Below, in pieces: positions 26,447 through 36,093 of a DNA stretch of 64,000 nucleotides. Below the pieces are notes generated by a model that saw only the letters and a program-made list of their open reading frames with translations, was not told the origin of the DNA and searched no databases. How positions within the stretch are numbered: the stretch's first letter is position 1; each line of letters begins with the position of its first letter. Source of the DNA: Palsa-504 sp963806335 (GTDB taxonomy: Bacteria; Actinomycetota; Actinomycetes; Streptosporangiales; Streptosporangiaceae); the NCBI GenBank assembly GCA_963806335.1, contig CAWDXO010000012.1, positions 186,001 to 250,000 on the forward strand, given 5' to 3'. The position numbers and the translations under genes are program-made.

Positions 26447-28090
26447 CTAATAGCCGGGCAGCCATCTGGTGCGGTTGATGGCTTGGTCAATCTCGTCATC
26501 GGTAAGTGCGGGCGCGACGGCATCGGCTACCGCGGCCTTCGCGACGGCTCGCGCCACGACCGTCGCGGTGTCTGCGAGCCGGGCCCGGTCGGGCAGCAGT
26601 GCGCCGTGCGGGTCGCCGCGGATCGTGGCGGCGTCACCGACGGCGGCCGCGGCCGCGGCCAGCATGCCGTCGGTGACGCGGGTAGCGCGCACGGCGGTCA
26701 CGGCCAGGCCGACTCCGGGGAAGATGTAGATGTTGTTGCACTGGGCGACAGGGATGCTGGCGTCGCCGATCTGCATGGGCGCGAAAGGGGATCCGGCCGC
26801 GACGAGCGCGCGGCCTTCGGTCCAGTCGGCGAGATCCTGTGGCCGCCCCTCGCTGCGGCTAGTCGGATTGGACAGCGGCATGATGATCGGCCGCTTCGCG
26901 TGCGCGGCCATGCGGCGGACAACATCCTCGGTGAAGGCACCCGTCGCGGTCGACAGGCCGATGAGTGCAGTAGGCCGCACAGCGTTGATTACGTCGGTGA
27001 GGTCGGCCGGCCGGCCATGTTCCCTGCTGGGCACGGCGGCCGGCGGCTGGGCGAGGCGGCGCTGCGCAGGGTCGAGGTCCGGGCGGTCCGTGGTGAGCAG
27101 GCCGTTAATGTCGACCAGGAAGATCCTGGCGCGGGCGTCCCGCTCGGACAAGCCGTCGCCCAGCATCGATCGCACGACCTGCTCGCAGACGCCAATGCCA
27201 GCCGAGCCGGCCCCGAGCATCACCACGGTCTGATCGCGCAGCCGCGATCCGGAGGCCGCTGCCCCCGCGGCGAGCGCGGCCAGGACAACGGCAGCAGTGC
27301 CCTGGATGTCGTCGTTGAATGTGAGCAGCTGGTCGCGGTAACGCTCCAGGATCGGCAGGGCGTTAGGGGTAGCGAAGTCTTCCCATTGCAACAACACGTC
27401 CGGCAGTTCGGCCCGCACGGCCCGGACGAACGCGTCGACGAAGTCGTCGTAGCCGGAACCGCCGATACGGGGGTGGCGCCAGCCGAGGTACATGGGGTCG
27501 GCGAGGAGCTCGGCGTTGTCGGTGCCGACGTCAAGGAGTACCGGCAGAGTGCGCGCTGGGTTGATGCCACCCAGCGCGACGTACAGCGCCAGTTTCCCGA
27601 TCGGGATGCCCATGCCGCCAATACCCTGGTCGCCGAGGCCAAGGACCCGTTGCCCGTCGGTGACGACAATCACGTCGACTTCTCGTCGGGGCCGGTTGCG
27701 CAGGATCTCCCGGATGCAGTCGCGGTCGGGATAGGAGATGAAAAGCCCGCGTGGACGGCGGTAGATCTCGCTGAAGCGCTGGCAGGCGAGCCCGACGGTC
27801 GGGGTGTAGAGGATCGGCAGCATTTCCTCGATGTGGTCGGCCACCAGCCGGTAGAACAGCATCTCGTTGGTGTCCTGCAGCGCGCGCAGGTTAATGTGCC
27901 GGGCGACGTCGGTGGGCTGCTCCTGGTAGGCCTGGTACCTGCGGTGCACCTGCTGCTCCAGGGTCTCCACTACGGCCGGAAGCAGGCCACGCAAGCCCAG
28001 CTCGGAGCGTTCCTGCTCGGAGAAGGCGGTGCCCTTGTTCGTCAGCGGATCCTCCAGCACCCGCATCGCCGGACCTTGATCGACGCTCAT
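26447..28090 (-). CDS. NAD-type malic enzyme (first copy)
   Basis: Malate dehydrogenase (decarboxylating) of 547 residues, giving pyruvate, CO2 and NAD(P)H. Family features are the catalytic Tyr in LPILYTPTVG, the Lys in GIPIGKLALY, the metal-binding acids in TFNDDIQGTAAV and the nucleotide fold MLGAGSAGIG. It belongs to the long SfcA/MaeA-type class. It is transcribed in the same direction as the TetR regulator just upstream (78 bases), so it may share that transcript and could supply pyruvate or reducing power for the C2 module. A second malic enzyme lies at 42.3 kb. Confidence 0.95.
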   Translation of the reverse strand: MSVDQGPAMRVLEDPLTNKGTAFSEQERSELGLRGLLPAVVETLEQQVHRRYQAYQEQPTDVARHINLRALQDTNEMLFYRLVADHIEEMLPILYTPTVGLACQRFSEIYRRPRGLFISYPDRDCIREILRNRPRREVDVIVVTDGQRVLGLGDQGIGGMGIPIGKLALYVALGGINPARTLPVLLDVGTDNAELLADPMYLGWRHPRIGGSGYDDFVDAFVRAVRAELPDVLLQWEDFATPNALPILERYRDQLLTFNDDIQGTAAVVLAALAAGAAASGSRLRDQTVVMLGAGSAGIGVCEQVVRSMLGDGLSERDARARIFLVDINGLLTTDRPDLDPAQRRLAQPPAAVPSREHGRPADLTDVINAVRPTALIGLSTATGAFTEDVVRRMAAHAKRPIIMPLSNPTSRSEGRPQDLADWTEGRALVAAGSPFAPMQIGDASIPVAQCNNIYIFPGVGLAVTAVRATRVTDGMLAAAAAAVGDAATIRGDPHGALLPDRARLADTATVVARAVAKAAVADAVAPALTDDEIDQAINRTRWLPGY

Positions 28091-28167
28091 CAGCTATTCC
28101 GTTCCCTTCCCGAGACCATCACGCGGCAGCGACCGCGCGACGGGCCGTGCCCCGCTGGGGGGTTGGG

Positions 28168-28890
28168 TCATGCTGTTTGCGGGGTGAGGTTGGCGGCGAG
28201 GCCGGTGAGGAGGATGTCGAGTCCGCGTTCGAGTTCGGCGGCGCCGTCGTAGGCGGCCAGGACGGGGGCCAGGCTGCGCAGCAGGGGGAATTCGCCGATC
28301 GGTAGCCGGTACAGGCCCAGCCGCAGCAGGTCATCGGTCTCCTCCGGCTTTTCGACGAGTTCCTGGAGTTCGTTGAGGATGTGGCCGTGCAGGAAGCCGA
28401 ACAGGGCGCGGTAGATATGCAGGGCGTCGGCGCCGGAGAAGCCGGCCTGGGTGAGCAGGGCCAGGATGTCTTCCAGGGGGCGCAGGGTGCCGGGGGGCCG
28501 GAGCGCGAGGGGGGTGGCCAGGGGGCGGGTGACCAGCAGCGGGACGACGTTGGGGTGGGCCAGGGCCAGGGCGCGATAGCGGCGGGCGACCGTGCGCAGC
28601 TGCGCGGCCCAGTCGGGGTCGGCGGGGTCTACGGCGAGTGGGGCCAGGACGGTTTCGGTGACGCCATCAAGCAGGGCGGCTTTGTTGGGGGCGTGCCGGT
28701 ACAAGATCATCGGGTCGCGGTCCAGGGCGCGGGCCAGGCGGCGCATGGACAGCGCGTCGGCGCCGTCGGCGTCGATGAGCGCGAGGGCGGCGGCCAGGAC
28801 GACCTCTCGGGTGATCTTGCCGGTGCCGTTGGCGGCGGTATCGCCGGGCGTGCGGTCGGCTGGCGTGCGGTCGGCGGGCGGCGGGGTCAT
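28168..28890 (-). CDS. TetR-family regulator of the C2 module
   Basis: 240-residue TetR-type repressor. After a Thr/Pro-rich N-terminus with repeated ADRTP units, the helix-turn-helix is ITREVVLAAALALIDADG followed by LSMRRLARALDRDPMILYRH. The rest is a TetR_C-type ligand domain with HPNVVPLLVTRP. I chose the ATG at 28890 because AGGAGG lies 10 bases upstream; a longer frame would cover the operators. The gene is divergent from the reductase/thiolase/ackA/pta operon, and the region between them carries two palindromes that recur before the aldehyde dehydrogenase gene. This makes it the likely regulator of both operons and of itself (inference). Confidence 0.92.
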   Translation of the reverse strand: MTPPPADRTPADRTPGDTAANGTGKITREVVLAAALALIDADGADALSMRRLARALDRDPMILYRHAPNKAALLDGVTETVLAPLAVDPADPDWAAQLRTVARRYRALALAHPNVVPLLVTRPLATPLALRPPGTLRPLEDILALLTQAGFSGADALHIYRALFGFLHGHILNELQELVEKPEETDDLLRLGLYRLPIGEFPLLRSLAPVLAAYDGAAELERGLDILLTGLAANLTPQTA

Positions 28891-28942
28891 GGCTGGATCG
28901 CCTCCTGTGCTGTAGCCGGAGACCGGCGGCCGGTTCCGGATA

Positions 28943-28998
28943 CGTAGGTCTACGGTGTTGACATTATTCTGACACGCGTTGTTTACTGTAGGTCTACA
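28943..28998 (+). promoter_or_regulatory. Promoter with two TetR-type operators, operon A
   Basis: Palindromes CGTAGGTCTACG (28943-28954) and TGTAGGTCTACA (28987-28998), centres 44 bp apart. They flank a perfect TTGACA (28958-28963) and a weaker TTTACT (28982-28987) with an 18-bp spacer directed rightwards. Binding would cover both promoter elements. The same layout occurs at 37853-37908. Confidence 0.75.
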
Positions 28999-29195
28999 CC
29001 GTATTTCCGAGCGTACCATGATCGTCGCCCATGAGCCCCGCCGTTACCTAGGAACGCGACGGCCACACCGGTCAGGGCGAGCACGTCTGCGCGGCCACGC
29101 CGGCCACCGGCGAGAAGGCCTCGCGCCAAGAGATCGCTGAATAGCGAGCCCGCATTCTATGTCCCCGCAGAACGATACGAAAAGAGAGAGCCCCT

Positions 29196-29990
29196 ATGAG
29201 TTCTGAACACCTAAACGGCCGGGTAGCGCTAGTTACCGGCGGGACGCGCGGAATCGGCGCCGCCATCTGCCACGAGCTGGCCGCCGCAGGCGCGGAGATC
29301 GCGGCCGGCTACTGGCGCGGTCATGAGGCGGCGGAGAAGTTCGCGTCCAGCATGGCCGCCGAGTACCCGGGGCGCCAGGTCACCGTGCACCACGGGAACA
29401 TCGGCGAGGCGGGTGACTGCCGACGGGTGCTTGGCGAGGTCATCGAGCAGCACGGCCGCCTGGACATCCTGGTCAACAACGCCGGGATCACGATCGACCG
29501 GACCGTCGCCAAGATGACCGATGAGGACTGGCAGAAGGTGATCGCGGTCAACCTGTCCGGCGCGTTCTTCATGGCCCAGGCCGGGCTCGAGCACATGCTC
29601 GAGCGCGGGACCGGGCGGATCATCAGCGTGTCCTCGGTCATCGGGGAGACCGGCAGCATCGGCCAGGCCAACTACGCGGCGTCCAAGTCCGGCTTGTTCG
29701 GCCTGACCAAGTCGCTGGCCAAGGAGGCCGTCTTCCAGCTCAACCGGGCGCAGCGCCCGCCGGGCGACGGGATCGGGCTGACGGTGAACGCGGTCACGCC
29801 GGGATTCATCGCGACCGACATGCTCGCCACCATCCCGGACAAGGTGCTGGACCGGATCCGCGGCCAGATCCTGGTCGGGCGGCTCGGCCAGCCGGAGGAG
29901 ATCGCCCGGGTAGTTCGCTTCCTGGCCGCCGATGAGTCCGCTTACATCACCGGGCAGATATGGGCCGTCAGCGGCGGCCTGGACATGTGA
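29196..29990 (+). CDS. SDR acetoacetyl-CoA reductase (PhaB-like)
   Basis: Short-chain dehydrogenase of 264 residues, probably NADPH-dependent reduction of acetoacetyl-CoA to 3-hydroxybutyryl-CoA. Motifs: TGGTRGIG cofactor loop, NNAG in ILVNNAGITID, catalytic Ser in SVSSVIGETG and the YAASK pair. The sequences TIDRTVAKMTDEDW and VNAVTPGFIATDML are close to PhaB/FabG-type enzymes. Being immediately followed by a thiolase favours the PhaB role over FabG, but no PHA synthase is in the window. It is the first gene of the operon read from the promoter near 28960, with a leader of about 200 bases. Confidence 0.9.
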   Translation: MSSEHLNGRVALVTGGTRGIGAAICHELAAAGAEIAAGYWRGHEAAEKFASSMAAEYPGRQVTVHHGNIGEAGDCRRVLGEVIEQHGRLDILVNNAGITIDRTVAKMTDEDWQKVIAVNLSGAFFMAQAGLEHMLERGTGRIISVSSVIGETGSIGQANYAASKSGLFGLTKSLAKEAVFQLNRAQRPPGDGIGLTVNAVTPGFIATDMLATIPDKVLDRIRGQILVGRLGQPEEIARVVRFLAADESAYITGQIWAVSGGLDM

Positions 29991-30026
29991 CCCGGCACTA
30001 TGACCGACCGTATGACTGGAGTAATC

Positions 30027-31214
30027 ATGCAAGAGCACAAGGACGTCCTTGTCCTGTCCGGCACGCGTACCGCGATCGGCAAGTACGGCGGCGGGCTGGC
30101 GGCGGTGCCGCCGTGTGACCTGGCCGCCACCGTGGTCCGCGAAGCTGTCCGCCGGGCCGGGGTCGACCCGGCTGAGGTGGGTCACGCGGTCTTCGGGCAC
30201 GTGATCCACACCGAGGTCCGGGACATGTACCTGGGCCGGGTCGCCGCGGTCAACGGCGGGTTGCCGGTGGAGACGCCGGCGTTCACGCTGAACCGGCTGT
30301 GCGGCAGCGGGCTGCAGGCGATCGTGTCCGCGGCCCAGGCGATCCGCCTCGGCGACTGCGACGTGGCGGTGGCCGGCGGCGTGGAGTCGATGAGCCGGGC
30401 TCAGTACTGGCTGCCCGGCCTGCGCTGGGGCCAGCGGATGGGCGACGGGACCGCCATAGACGCGATGACCGGGGCGCTGAACGACCCGTTCGACGCCTGC
30501 CACATGGGCGTCACCGCGGAGAACGTCGCCGCGGATTTCGAGGTGTCCCGGGCTGACCAGGACGCGCTGGCCGCCGAGAGTCACCGCCGCGCCGCCGCCG
30601 CCGCCGAAGCCGGGTACTTCACCGAGCAGATCACCCCGGTCGAGGTCCCCGGCCGCAAGGGCACCGTGACCGTCGATGCGGACGAGCACATCCGGCCTGG
30701 CATCACCACCGGCGACCTGGCCCGGCTCAAGCCCGCGTTCGCCAAGGACGGCACGGTCACGGCGGGCAATGCGTCGGGGGTTAACGACGCTGCCGCGGCG
30801 GTCCTGCTGGCCGACGCCGAGTACGCCAAACGGCACGGGTACGCCCCGCTGGGGCGACTGGTCGCCTACAGCCACGCCGGGGTCGAGCCGCGGATCATGG
30901 GCATGGGCCCGGTGCCCGCGGTGCGCAAGGTGCTGGAACGGGCCGGGCTCAAGGTCGATGACATCGACTTGTTCGAGGTCAACGAGGCTTTCGCCGCCCA
31001 GGCGCTGGCCGTCACTCGCGAACTCGGCCTGCCGCAGGAACGGACCAACCCCAACGGCAGCGGCATCTCCCTGGGCCACCCCCTCGCCGCCACCGGCGCC
31101 ATCCTCACCGTCAAGGCCCTGTACGAACTGCGCCGCACCGGCGGCCGCTACGCGCTGGTCACCATGTGCATCGGCGGCGGGCAGGGCATCGCCGCGATCT
31201 TCGAACGGATGTAA
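30027..31214 (+). CDS. Acetyl-CoA C-acetyltransferase (thiolase)
   Basis: Thiolase of about 395 residues that condenses two acetyl-CoA to acetoacetyl-CoA or the reverse. The nucleophilic Cys is in NRLCGSGLQAI, the His in GISLGHPLAATGA and the second Cys in TMCIGGGQG. I chose the ATG at 30027 because GGAG is 5 bases upstream; in-frame ATGs at 30000 and 30012 have no such site. It is the second gene of the reductase-thiolase-ackA-pta operon. Confidence 0.95.
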   Translation: MQEHKDVLVLSGTRTAIGKYGGGLAAVPPCDLAATVVREAVRRAGVDPAEVGHAVFGHVIHTEVRDMYLGRVAAVNGGLPVETPAFTLNRLCGSGLQAIVSAAQAIRLGDCDVAVAGGVESMSRAQYWLPGLRWGQRMGDGTAIDAMTGALNDPFDACHMGVTAENVAADFEVSRADQDALAAESHRRAAAAAEAGYFTEQITPVEVPGRKGTVTVDADEHIRPGITTGDLARLKPAFAKDGTVTAGNASGVNDAAAAVLLADAEYAKRHGYAPLGRLVAYSHAGVEPRIMGMGPVPAVRKVLERAGLKVDDIDLFEVNEAFAAQALAVTRELGLPQERTNPNGSGISLGHPLAATGAILTVKALYELRRTGGRYALVTMCIGGGQGIAAIFERM

Positions 31215-31238
31215 CCGTCGGGAGCAAAGGCACTCACT

Positions 31239-32537
31239 ATGACATCTACGCCGATAAACCGGCCGACCACGGCCATGGACCCCGGCCAGGCTCCCCCTGG
31301 TGGTTCTGGCGGCTTGGTGCTGGTGCTCAACTCGGGCAGCTCGTCGGTCAAGTTCGCGTTGCTGGTTCCCGGAAGCGGGGAGCGGCTCATAACGGGTATC
31401 GGCGAGCGGCTTGGCACGCCTGAGGCGTTGCTGCGGGTCCGGCGGTTTCCGGGGGCAGCCGTCAAAGAATGGCTTCCCGAGGGCAGTCACCAGGCGGTGG
31501 TGGCCCGGGTGCTTGATCACCTGGCCGCTGCCGGTTACTCCGGCCCGGACCTGCTCGGGGCCGGTCACCGGGTAGTGCACGGCGGAGAGCAGTTCAGCTC
31601 TTCGATCCGGGTGGACGACGCGGTTATCGCCGCGTTGCGCTCGTTCAGCCACCTGGCGCCGCTGCACAACCCGGCGAATCTGGCCGGCATCGAGGCTGTG
31701 CGCGCCGTCCTGCCCGGCTTGCCGCAAGTCGCCGTGTTCGACACCGCATTCCACCAGACGATGCCGCCGCACGCCTTCCGCTATGCGGTACCCGAGGAGT
31801 GGTACACGCGGTACAAGGTGCGCCGATACGGGTTTCACGGCACCAGCCACCGCTTTGTCAGCGAGCGGGCCGCCGCCATTCTCGGCCGGTCACCCCGCGA
31901 GCTCAGGCTGGTTACCGCCCACCTCGGCAACGGGTGCAGCGCGGCCGCGGTGCGCGATGGCGTGTCGGTGGACACCACCATGGGGCTCACCCCGCTGGAG
32001 GGACTGGTCATGGGGACCCGTTCGGGCGACGTGGATCCGGGCCTTCTCGCCTACATGGCCGGCCAGACCGGTATGAGCCTCGGCAAGCTCACCCGGGCGC
32101 TGAATACCGACAGCGGGCTCGAGGGCCTGTCGGGTGTGGGCAACGACATGCGCACGGTCGTCGCCGCGGCCGCTGACGGGAACGAGCGGGCGAGGCTCGC
32201 CCTCGAGGTTTTCGTCTACCGGCTGTCCAAGGCGATCGCCGGGCTGGTGGTCGGGCTGCAGCGGCTCGACGCACTGGTTTTCACCGGCGGCATCGGCGAA
32301 AACAGCGCCGTCGTCCGCGGCATGGTGCTCACCCGGCTGGGCTTCCTCGGCCTGGCTGAAGACGCCCAGGCCAATGCCGATCACGGCCAGCACACCGGAG
32401 GGCGCATCAGCCTTCCTGGCCCGGCCCTGGCGCTCGTCGTGCCTACCGACGAGGAGCTACTGATCGCCCGCGATACCGCAGATGTGATCGCTGGCGGTTT
32501 GGCAGGCTCTCATCAACGCCCCGGGAGTGCGTCATGA
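31239..32537 (+). CDS. ackA: Acetate kinase
   Basis: ATP + acetate to acetyl phosphate + ADP. The 432-residue protein has an N-terminal extension of about 30 residues, then LNSGSSSVKFALL, HRVVHGGEQF, YGFHGTSHRFVSERAA, AHLGNGCSAAAV, MGLTPLEGLVMGTRSGDVDP and FTGGIGENSA, all family signatures. It overlaps the following pta gene by 4 bases (ATGA), so the two are coupled. Together they convert acetate to acetyl-CoA, reversible to yield ATP. Confidence 0.97.
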   Translation: MTSTPINRPTTAMDPGQAPPGGSGGLVLVLNSGSSSVKFALLVPGSGERLITGIGERLGTPEALLRVRRFPGAAVKEWLPEGSHQAVVARVLDHLAAAGYSGPDLLGAGHRVVHGGEQFSSSIRVDDAVIAALRSFSHLAPLHNPANLAGIEAVRAVLPGLPQVAVFDTAFHQTMPPHAFRYAVPEEWYTRYKVRRYGFHGTSHRFVSERAAAILGRSPRELRLVTAHLGNGCSAAAVRDGVSVDTTMGLTPLEGLVMGTRSGDVDPGLLAYMAGQTGMSLGKLTRALNTDSGLEGLSGVGNDMRTVVAAAADGNERARLALEVFVYRLSKAIAGLVVGLQRLDALVFTGGIGENSAVVRGMVLTRLGFLGLAEDAQANADHGQHTGGRISLPGPALALVVPTDEELLIARDTADVIAGGLAGSHQRPGSAS

Positions 32538-34669
32538 CTGCGACCCTGCTGATCGTGCCCACCGGTGCTGGCGTCGGTCTGGCCAGGACGTGTCTCGGGC
32601 TCGTGCGGGCCCTGGACCGGCGGGGCGTGAAGGTCGCCTTCGCCAAGCCGGTGGCTCAGCCCCGGCCCGATGGCGGCCCCGACCGCTCAGCCGCGCTAGT
32701 CGCGGCCATAGCACCGCTATGTCCGCCCGATCCGCTCTCCACGGCTCAGCTGGAGCAGCACCTCGGCGAGAGCGGGCTCGACGCAGCGCTCGAGAAGATC
32801 ATCGCTGCCCTCAAGCCGGTCCACGACCGCTCCGATGTCGTCGTGGTCGAGGCCCTCACCCCAGGCCAGGCCAGGCTGTACGCCGTCGAGATCAATCAGG
32901 CGCTGGCTCGAGCGTTGGACGCCGACGTCCTGCTGGTCGCGAGCTGGTCGGCGCCTGACGCAGGCGGCAGCCAAGAGGGCCGGGCCCACCACACCGCGGA
33001 GCCCGGGCCAGACCCGATCGCGGGCACCGCCGAGGGCCTGGCTGAGACACTGGCCATCGCGGCAACCGGGTTCTGGTCCGGCGAGCACGCGCGCGTGGTC
33101 GGCTGCGTGGTCAACGGCGTGCCGGAGGGAGAGTCTGCGGCGGCACAGCTGAGTAAGGCGCTGGACCAGCGCGGGCTTCGCCTCCTCGCCGCGGTGCCGC
33201 ACCGCCCGGAGCTGACCTGGCTGCGAGTGCTCGACCTAGTCCGGGAACTCGACCCGCAGGTGCTCGGCGGGGGTGACCTGTCCCGGCGCATCAAGGAGGT
33301 GGCGGTGTTCGCGCAGGGCGTCCCTGGGGGCCTCCGCGTGCTCACCGAGGGCCGGCTCGTGGTAGTCCCCGGTGATCGTCACGATGTTGTCATGGCCGCT
33401 TGCCTGGCCGAGCTCAACGGAACGCATCTGGCGGCCCTGCTCCTCAGTGCCGGGACCCCGCCGGACCCGCGGGTCCAGGAGCTCACCCGGGCGGCGTCCG
33501 CCACCGGTCTGCCCATCCTGGTCGTCGACGACGACAGCTACCAGACCGCGACCCGGGTGCGTGACCTGGACCCGGGACTGCCGGTCGATGACCTGGAACG
33601 GATCGAGGGCGTGGTCAACAGCATCGCCGATGCGCTGGACGTGTCCTGGCTGGAGTCGCTGCCGGGCTCCTCGCGGTCCCGCCGGCTCAGCCCCGCCGCG
33701 TTCCGCTACCAGCTGGTCGAGCTGGCCCGGGCCGCCGACGCGCGCCTGGTCCTGCCCGAAGGCACCGAGCCTCGTACCCTGCAGGCCGCGGTTGCGTGCG
33801 CCGAGCGGGGCATCGCCCGCAGCGTACTGCTGGGATCGCCCGACAAGGTGGCCGGGCTGGCTCGCAGCCTCGGGCTGCGACTGCCCGACGGCGTCACCGT
33901 AGTTGACCCCCAAGCCGTCGCCGAGCGTTACGTTGCCTCGCTGGTCGAGCTGCGGCGGCACAAAGGCTGGACCGAGGAGATCGCCCGGGAGCACCTTGCC
34001 GACCCGGTCATGGTCGGCACCATGATGCTCAAGCAGGGCGAGGTGGACGGCATGGTGGCCGGCGCGGTGCACACCACCGCGGCCACGATCCGCCCCGCGC
34101 TGCAGATCCTGGGCACCAAGCCAGGCAGCCGCCTGGTGTCCTCGGTGTTCTTCATGTGCCTGCCCGACGAGGTCGTCATCTACGGCGACTGCGCCATCAA
34201 CCCTCGGCCCGGTGCCGAGGACCTGGCCGACATCGCCATCTCCAGCGCGGCGTCCGCGCGGGCCTTCGGCATCGAACCCCGGGTGGCGATGATCAGCTTC
34301 AGCACCGGCACCTCCGGCACGGGCACCGATGTGGACAAGGTCGCCGAGGCCACCCGGCTCGTGCGCGAACGTGAACCGGAACTGGCCGTCGACGGCCCGA
34401 TGCAATACGACGCCGCGGCCGTGGCGTCTGTCGGGCAAGCCAAGCGGCCAGGTAGCCCGGTAGCAGGCCGGGCTAACGTCTTCATCTTCCCCGACCTGGA
34501 CACGGGCAACACGACGTACAAGGCGGTGCAGCGCAGCGCGCAGGTCGTCAGCATCGGCCCGATGCTGCAGGGCCTGGCTAAGCCGGTGAACGACCTGAGC
34601 CGCGGCGCCCTGGTCGAGGACATCATCTACACGCTGGCGCTGACGGCGATCCAGTCGCGGGCCGGATAG
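32534..34669 (+). CDS. pta: Phosphate acetyltransferase
   Basis: Long-form Pta of 711 residues catalysing acetyl phosphate + CoA to acetyl-CoA. The N-terminal half is a P-loop-like AAA domain (LLIVPTGAGVGLARTCLGLV) followed by a DRTGG domain. The C-terminal catalytic PTA_PTB domain starts around RLSPAAFRYQLVELA and contains LPEGTEPRTLQAAV, MVAGAVHTTAATIRPALQ, SVFFMCLPDEVVIYGDCAIN and SFSTGTSGTGTDVDKV. The gene ends 27 bases from the convergent alcohol dehydrogenase gene. Confidence 0.97.
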   Translation: MTATLLIVPTGAGVGLARTCLGLVRALDRRGVKVAFAKPVAQPRPDGGPDRSAALVAAIAPLCPPDPLSTAQLEQHLGESGLDAALEKIIAALKPVHDRSDVVVVEALTPGQARLYAVEINQALARALDADVLLVASWSAPDAGGSQEGRAHHTAEPGPDPIAGTAEGLAETLAIAATGFWSGEHARVVGCVVNGVPEGESAAAQLSKALDQRGLRLLAAVPHRPELTWLRVLDLVRELDPQVLGGGDLSRRIKEVAVFAQGVPGGLRVLTEGRLVVVPGDRHDVVMAACLAELNGTHLAALLLSAGTPPDPRVQELTRAASATGLPILVVDDDSYQTATRVRDLDPGLPVDDLERIEGVVNSIADALDVSWLESLPGSSRSRRLSPAAFRYQLVELARAADARLVLPEGTEPRTLQAAVACAERGIARSVLLGSPDKVAGLARSLGLRLPDGVTVVDPQAVAERYVASLVELRRHKGWTEEIAREHLADPVMVGTMMLKQGEVDGMVAGAVHTTAATIRPALQILGTKPGSRLVSSVFFMCLPDEVVIYGDCAINPRPGAEDLADIAISSAASARAFGIEPRVAMISFSTGTSGTGTDVDKVAEATRLVREREPELAVDGPMQYDAAAVASVGQAKRPGSPVAGRANVFIFPDLDTGNTTYKAVQRSAQVVSIGPMLQGLAKPVNDLSRGALVEDIIYTLALTAIQSRAG

Positions 34670-34696
34670 CCGTAAGCACCAGCAGCCGAACGTTGA

Positions 34697-35710
34697 TCAG
34701 AACTGGAAGACGACCCGGGCCGGTACGCGACCGGACAGTACGTCGTCGATGGACTGGTTGACTTCATCGATCTTGCGGTCCACGGCGATCACCTTGGTCC
34801 GTCCGGCGGCGTGCAGGGCGAAGACGTCAGCGAGGTCGTTGCGGGTGCCCACGATCGAGCCGATGACGGTCTTGCCGTTGAGGACCGTATCGAAGATCGG
34901 CAAGTTGAGCGAGGCGTCGTCGGCGGGCAGGGCCACGCATACCAGTCGGCCGCCGCGGCGCAGCGATCGGAACGCCTGGTCGAAGGCCGCGGGGGAGGCG
35001 GCCAGCGCCACAGCGACGTCCGCGCCGCCGAGGGCCTGAATGGCCTTGACCGGGTCACTGGTCCGGGCATTGACGACGTGGTCGGCGCCGAGCTCGGTAG
35101 CCATGGCGAGCTTGTGGTCCTCGATGTCCACGGCGATGACGAAGCCCCCGGCGATGCGGGCGTACTGCAGCGCCAGGTGCCCGAGGCCACCGACACCGAA
35201 GATCGCGACGGTCTCCGCCGGTGCCACCTGAGCAACCTTGATCGCTTTGTAGGTGGTCACGCCGGCGCATGTCAGCGGCGCGGCGTCGCGGGCGGAAATG
35301 CCGTCAGGTACCGGCGCCGCGAACGCGGCGGGGACCAAGGCGTACTCGGCGAAGGTGCCGTTGACGGAGTAGCCGGAGTTCTCCTGCCTCTCGCACAAGG
35401 TCTCCCAGCCGCCATTGCAGTACCGGCACTCACCGCAGGCGTAGCCGAGCCAGGCGATGGCGACACGCTGGCCGACCGTCCGTGACGTCACGCCTGCGCC
35501 GAGCGTCTCGATGTAGCCGATCCCCTCGTGGCCGGGAATGAACGGAGGGTTCGGCTTGACCGGCCAGTCACCGTGCGCGGCGTGGATGTCGGTGTGGCAC
35601 AGCCCGCTGGCCTCGATGCGGACCAGGACTTCACCCGGGCCGGGCTTGGGTATCGGCAGGTCCTGGATCTCAAGAGGTGAGGTGAACTGGGTGACTACGG
35701 CGGCCTTCAT
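34697..35710 (-). CDS. Zinc-dependent alcohol dehydrogenase (AdhP/AdhA type)
   Basis: MDR-family alcohol dehydrogenase of 337 residues, most like ethanol-active AdhP enzymes. Catalytic zinc ligands are in GLCHTDIHAAHGDW and GHEGIGY, the structural zinc cysteines in CGECRYCNGGWETLC, and the NAD fold is GVGGLGHLALQYA. The ATG at 35710 has GGAG 7 bases upstream and overlaps the DUF779 gene by 4 bases. As last gene of the aldehyde dehydrogenase-DUF779-ADH operon it would convert ethanol to acetaldehyde. Confidence 0.95.
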   Translation of the reverse strand: MKAAVVTQFTSPLEIQDLPIPKPGPGEVLVRIEASGLCHTDIHAAHGDWPVKPNPPFIPGHEGIGYIETLGAGVTSRTVGQRVAIAWLGYACGECRYCNGGWETLCERQENSGYSVNGTFAEYALVPAAFAAPVPDGISARDAAPLTCAGVTTYKAIKVAQVAPAETVAIFGVGGLGHLALQYARIAGGFVIAVDIEDHKLAMATELGADHVVNARTSDPVKAIQALGGADVAVALAASPAAFDQAFRSLRRGGRLVCVALPADDASLNLPIFDTVLNGKTVIGSIVGTRNDLADVFALHAAGRTKVIAVDRKIDEVNQSIDDVLSGRVPARVVFQF

Positions 35711-36087
35711 GGCAAGCTCCATTCGGTGGTAGTACTCGGCGTGGCACACGCGGATGAGCGTGTGATGAAGTGCAGGTTGTCGCCAGCTGCGAGCGAGAAG
35801 CCCTCCGGCGGTCCGCTGGCGACGTCGAGAACGAGCTGGTCGCGTCCCCACGCGGCGTCGAGCCGGGCATCGATATAGAACGGGCAGCCGTCGATGTCGC
35901 CGAGCAGCACGTCGATGTCGCCGATGATCAGTTCCCCGTCCGGGAAGCACATGGGGGTGCTGCCGGCGCAGCAGCCACCGGATTGTACGAACATCACCGG
36001 GCCACCCCTGGCGGCACGAAGGTGACGAATCGCCTCACGTGCCGCCGGGGTAACCGTAAGCCGCGCTGCTGCGGGAGGGTCAGGCAT
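35707..36087 (-). CDS. DUF779 protein of acetaldehyde dehydrogenase operons
   Basis: Small 126-residue protein with the DUF779 pattern: QSGGCCAGSTPMCF, then LLGDIDGCPFYID, WGRDQLVLDV and FITRSSAC at the end. The conserved CC pair and further cysteines suggest metal binding or redox sensitivity, but the biochemical role is unknown. DUF779 genes are characteristically next to acetaldehyde-type aldehyde dehydrogenases, as here, which suggests a helper or detoxification role. Confidence 0.92.
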   Translation of the reverse strand: MPDPPAAARLTVTPAAREAIRHLRAARGGPVMFVQSGGCCAGSTPMCFPDGELIIGDIDVLLGDIDGCPFYIDARLDAAWGRDQLVLDVASGPPEGFSLAAGDNLHFITRSSACATPSTTTEWSLP

Positions 36088-36093
36088 CTTTGC

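Noticed and set aside
29229..31850. Very long open frame on the minus strand opposite the reductase, thiolase and acetate kinase genes
   Set aside because: It is antisense to three genes with clear family motifs; its translation is His/Arg/Gly-rich with no recognisable domain, the usual effect of high third-position GC.
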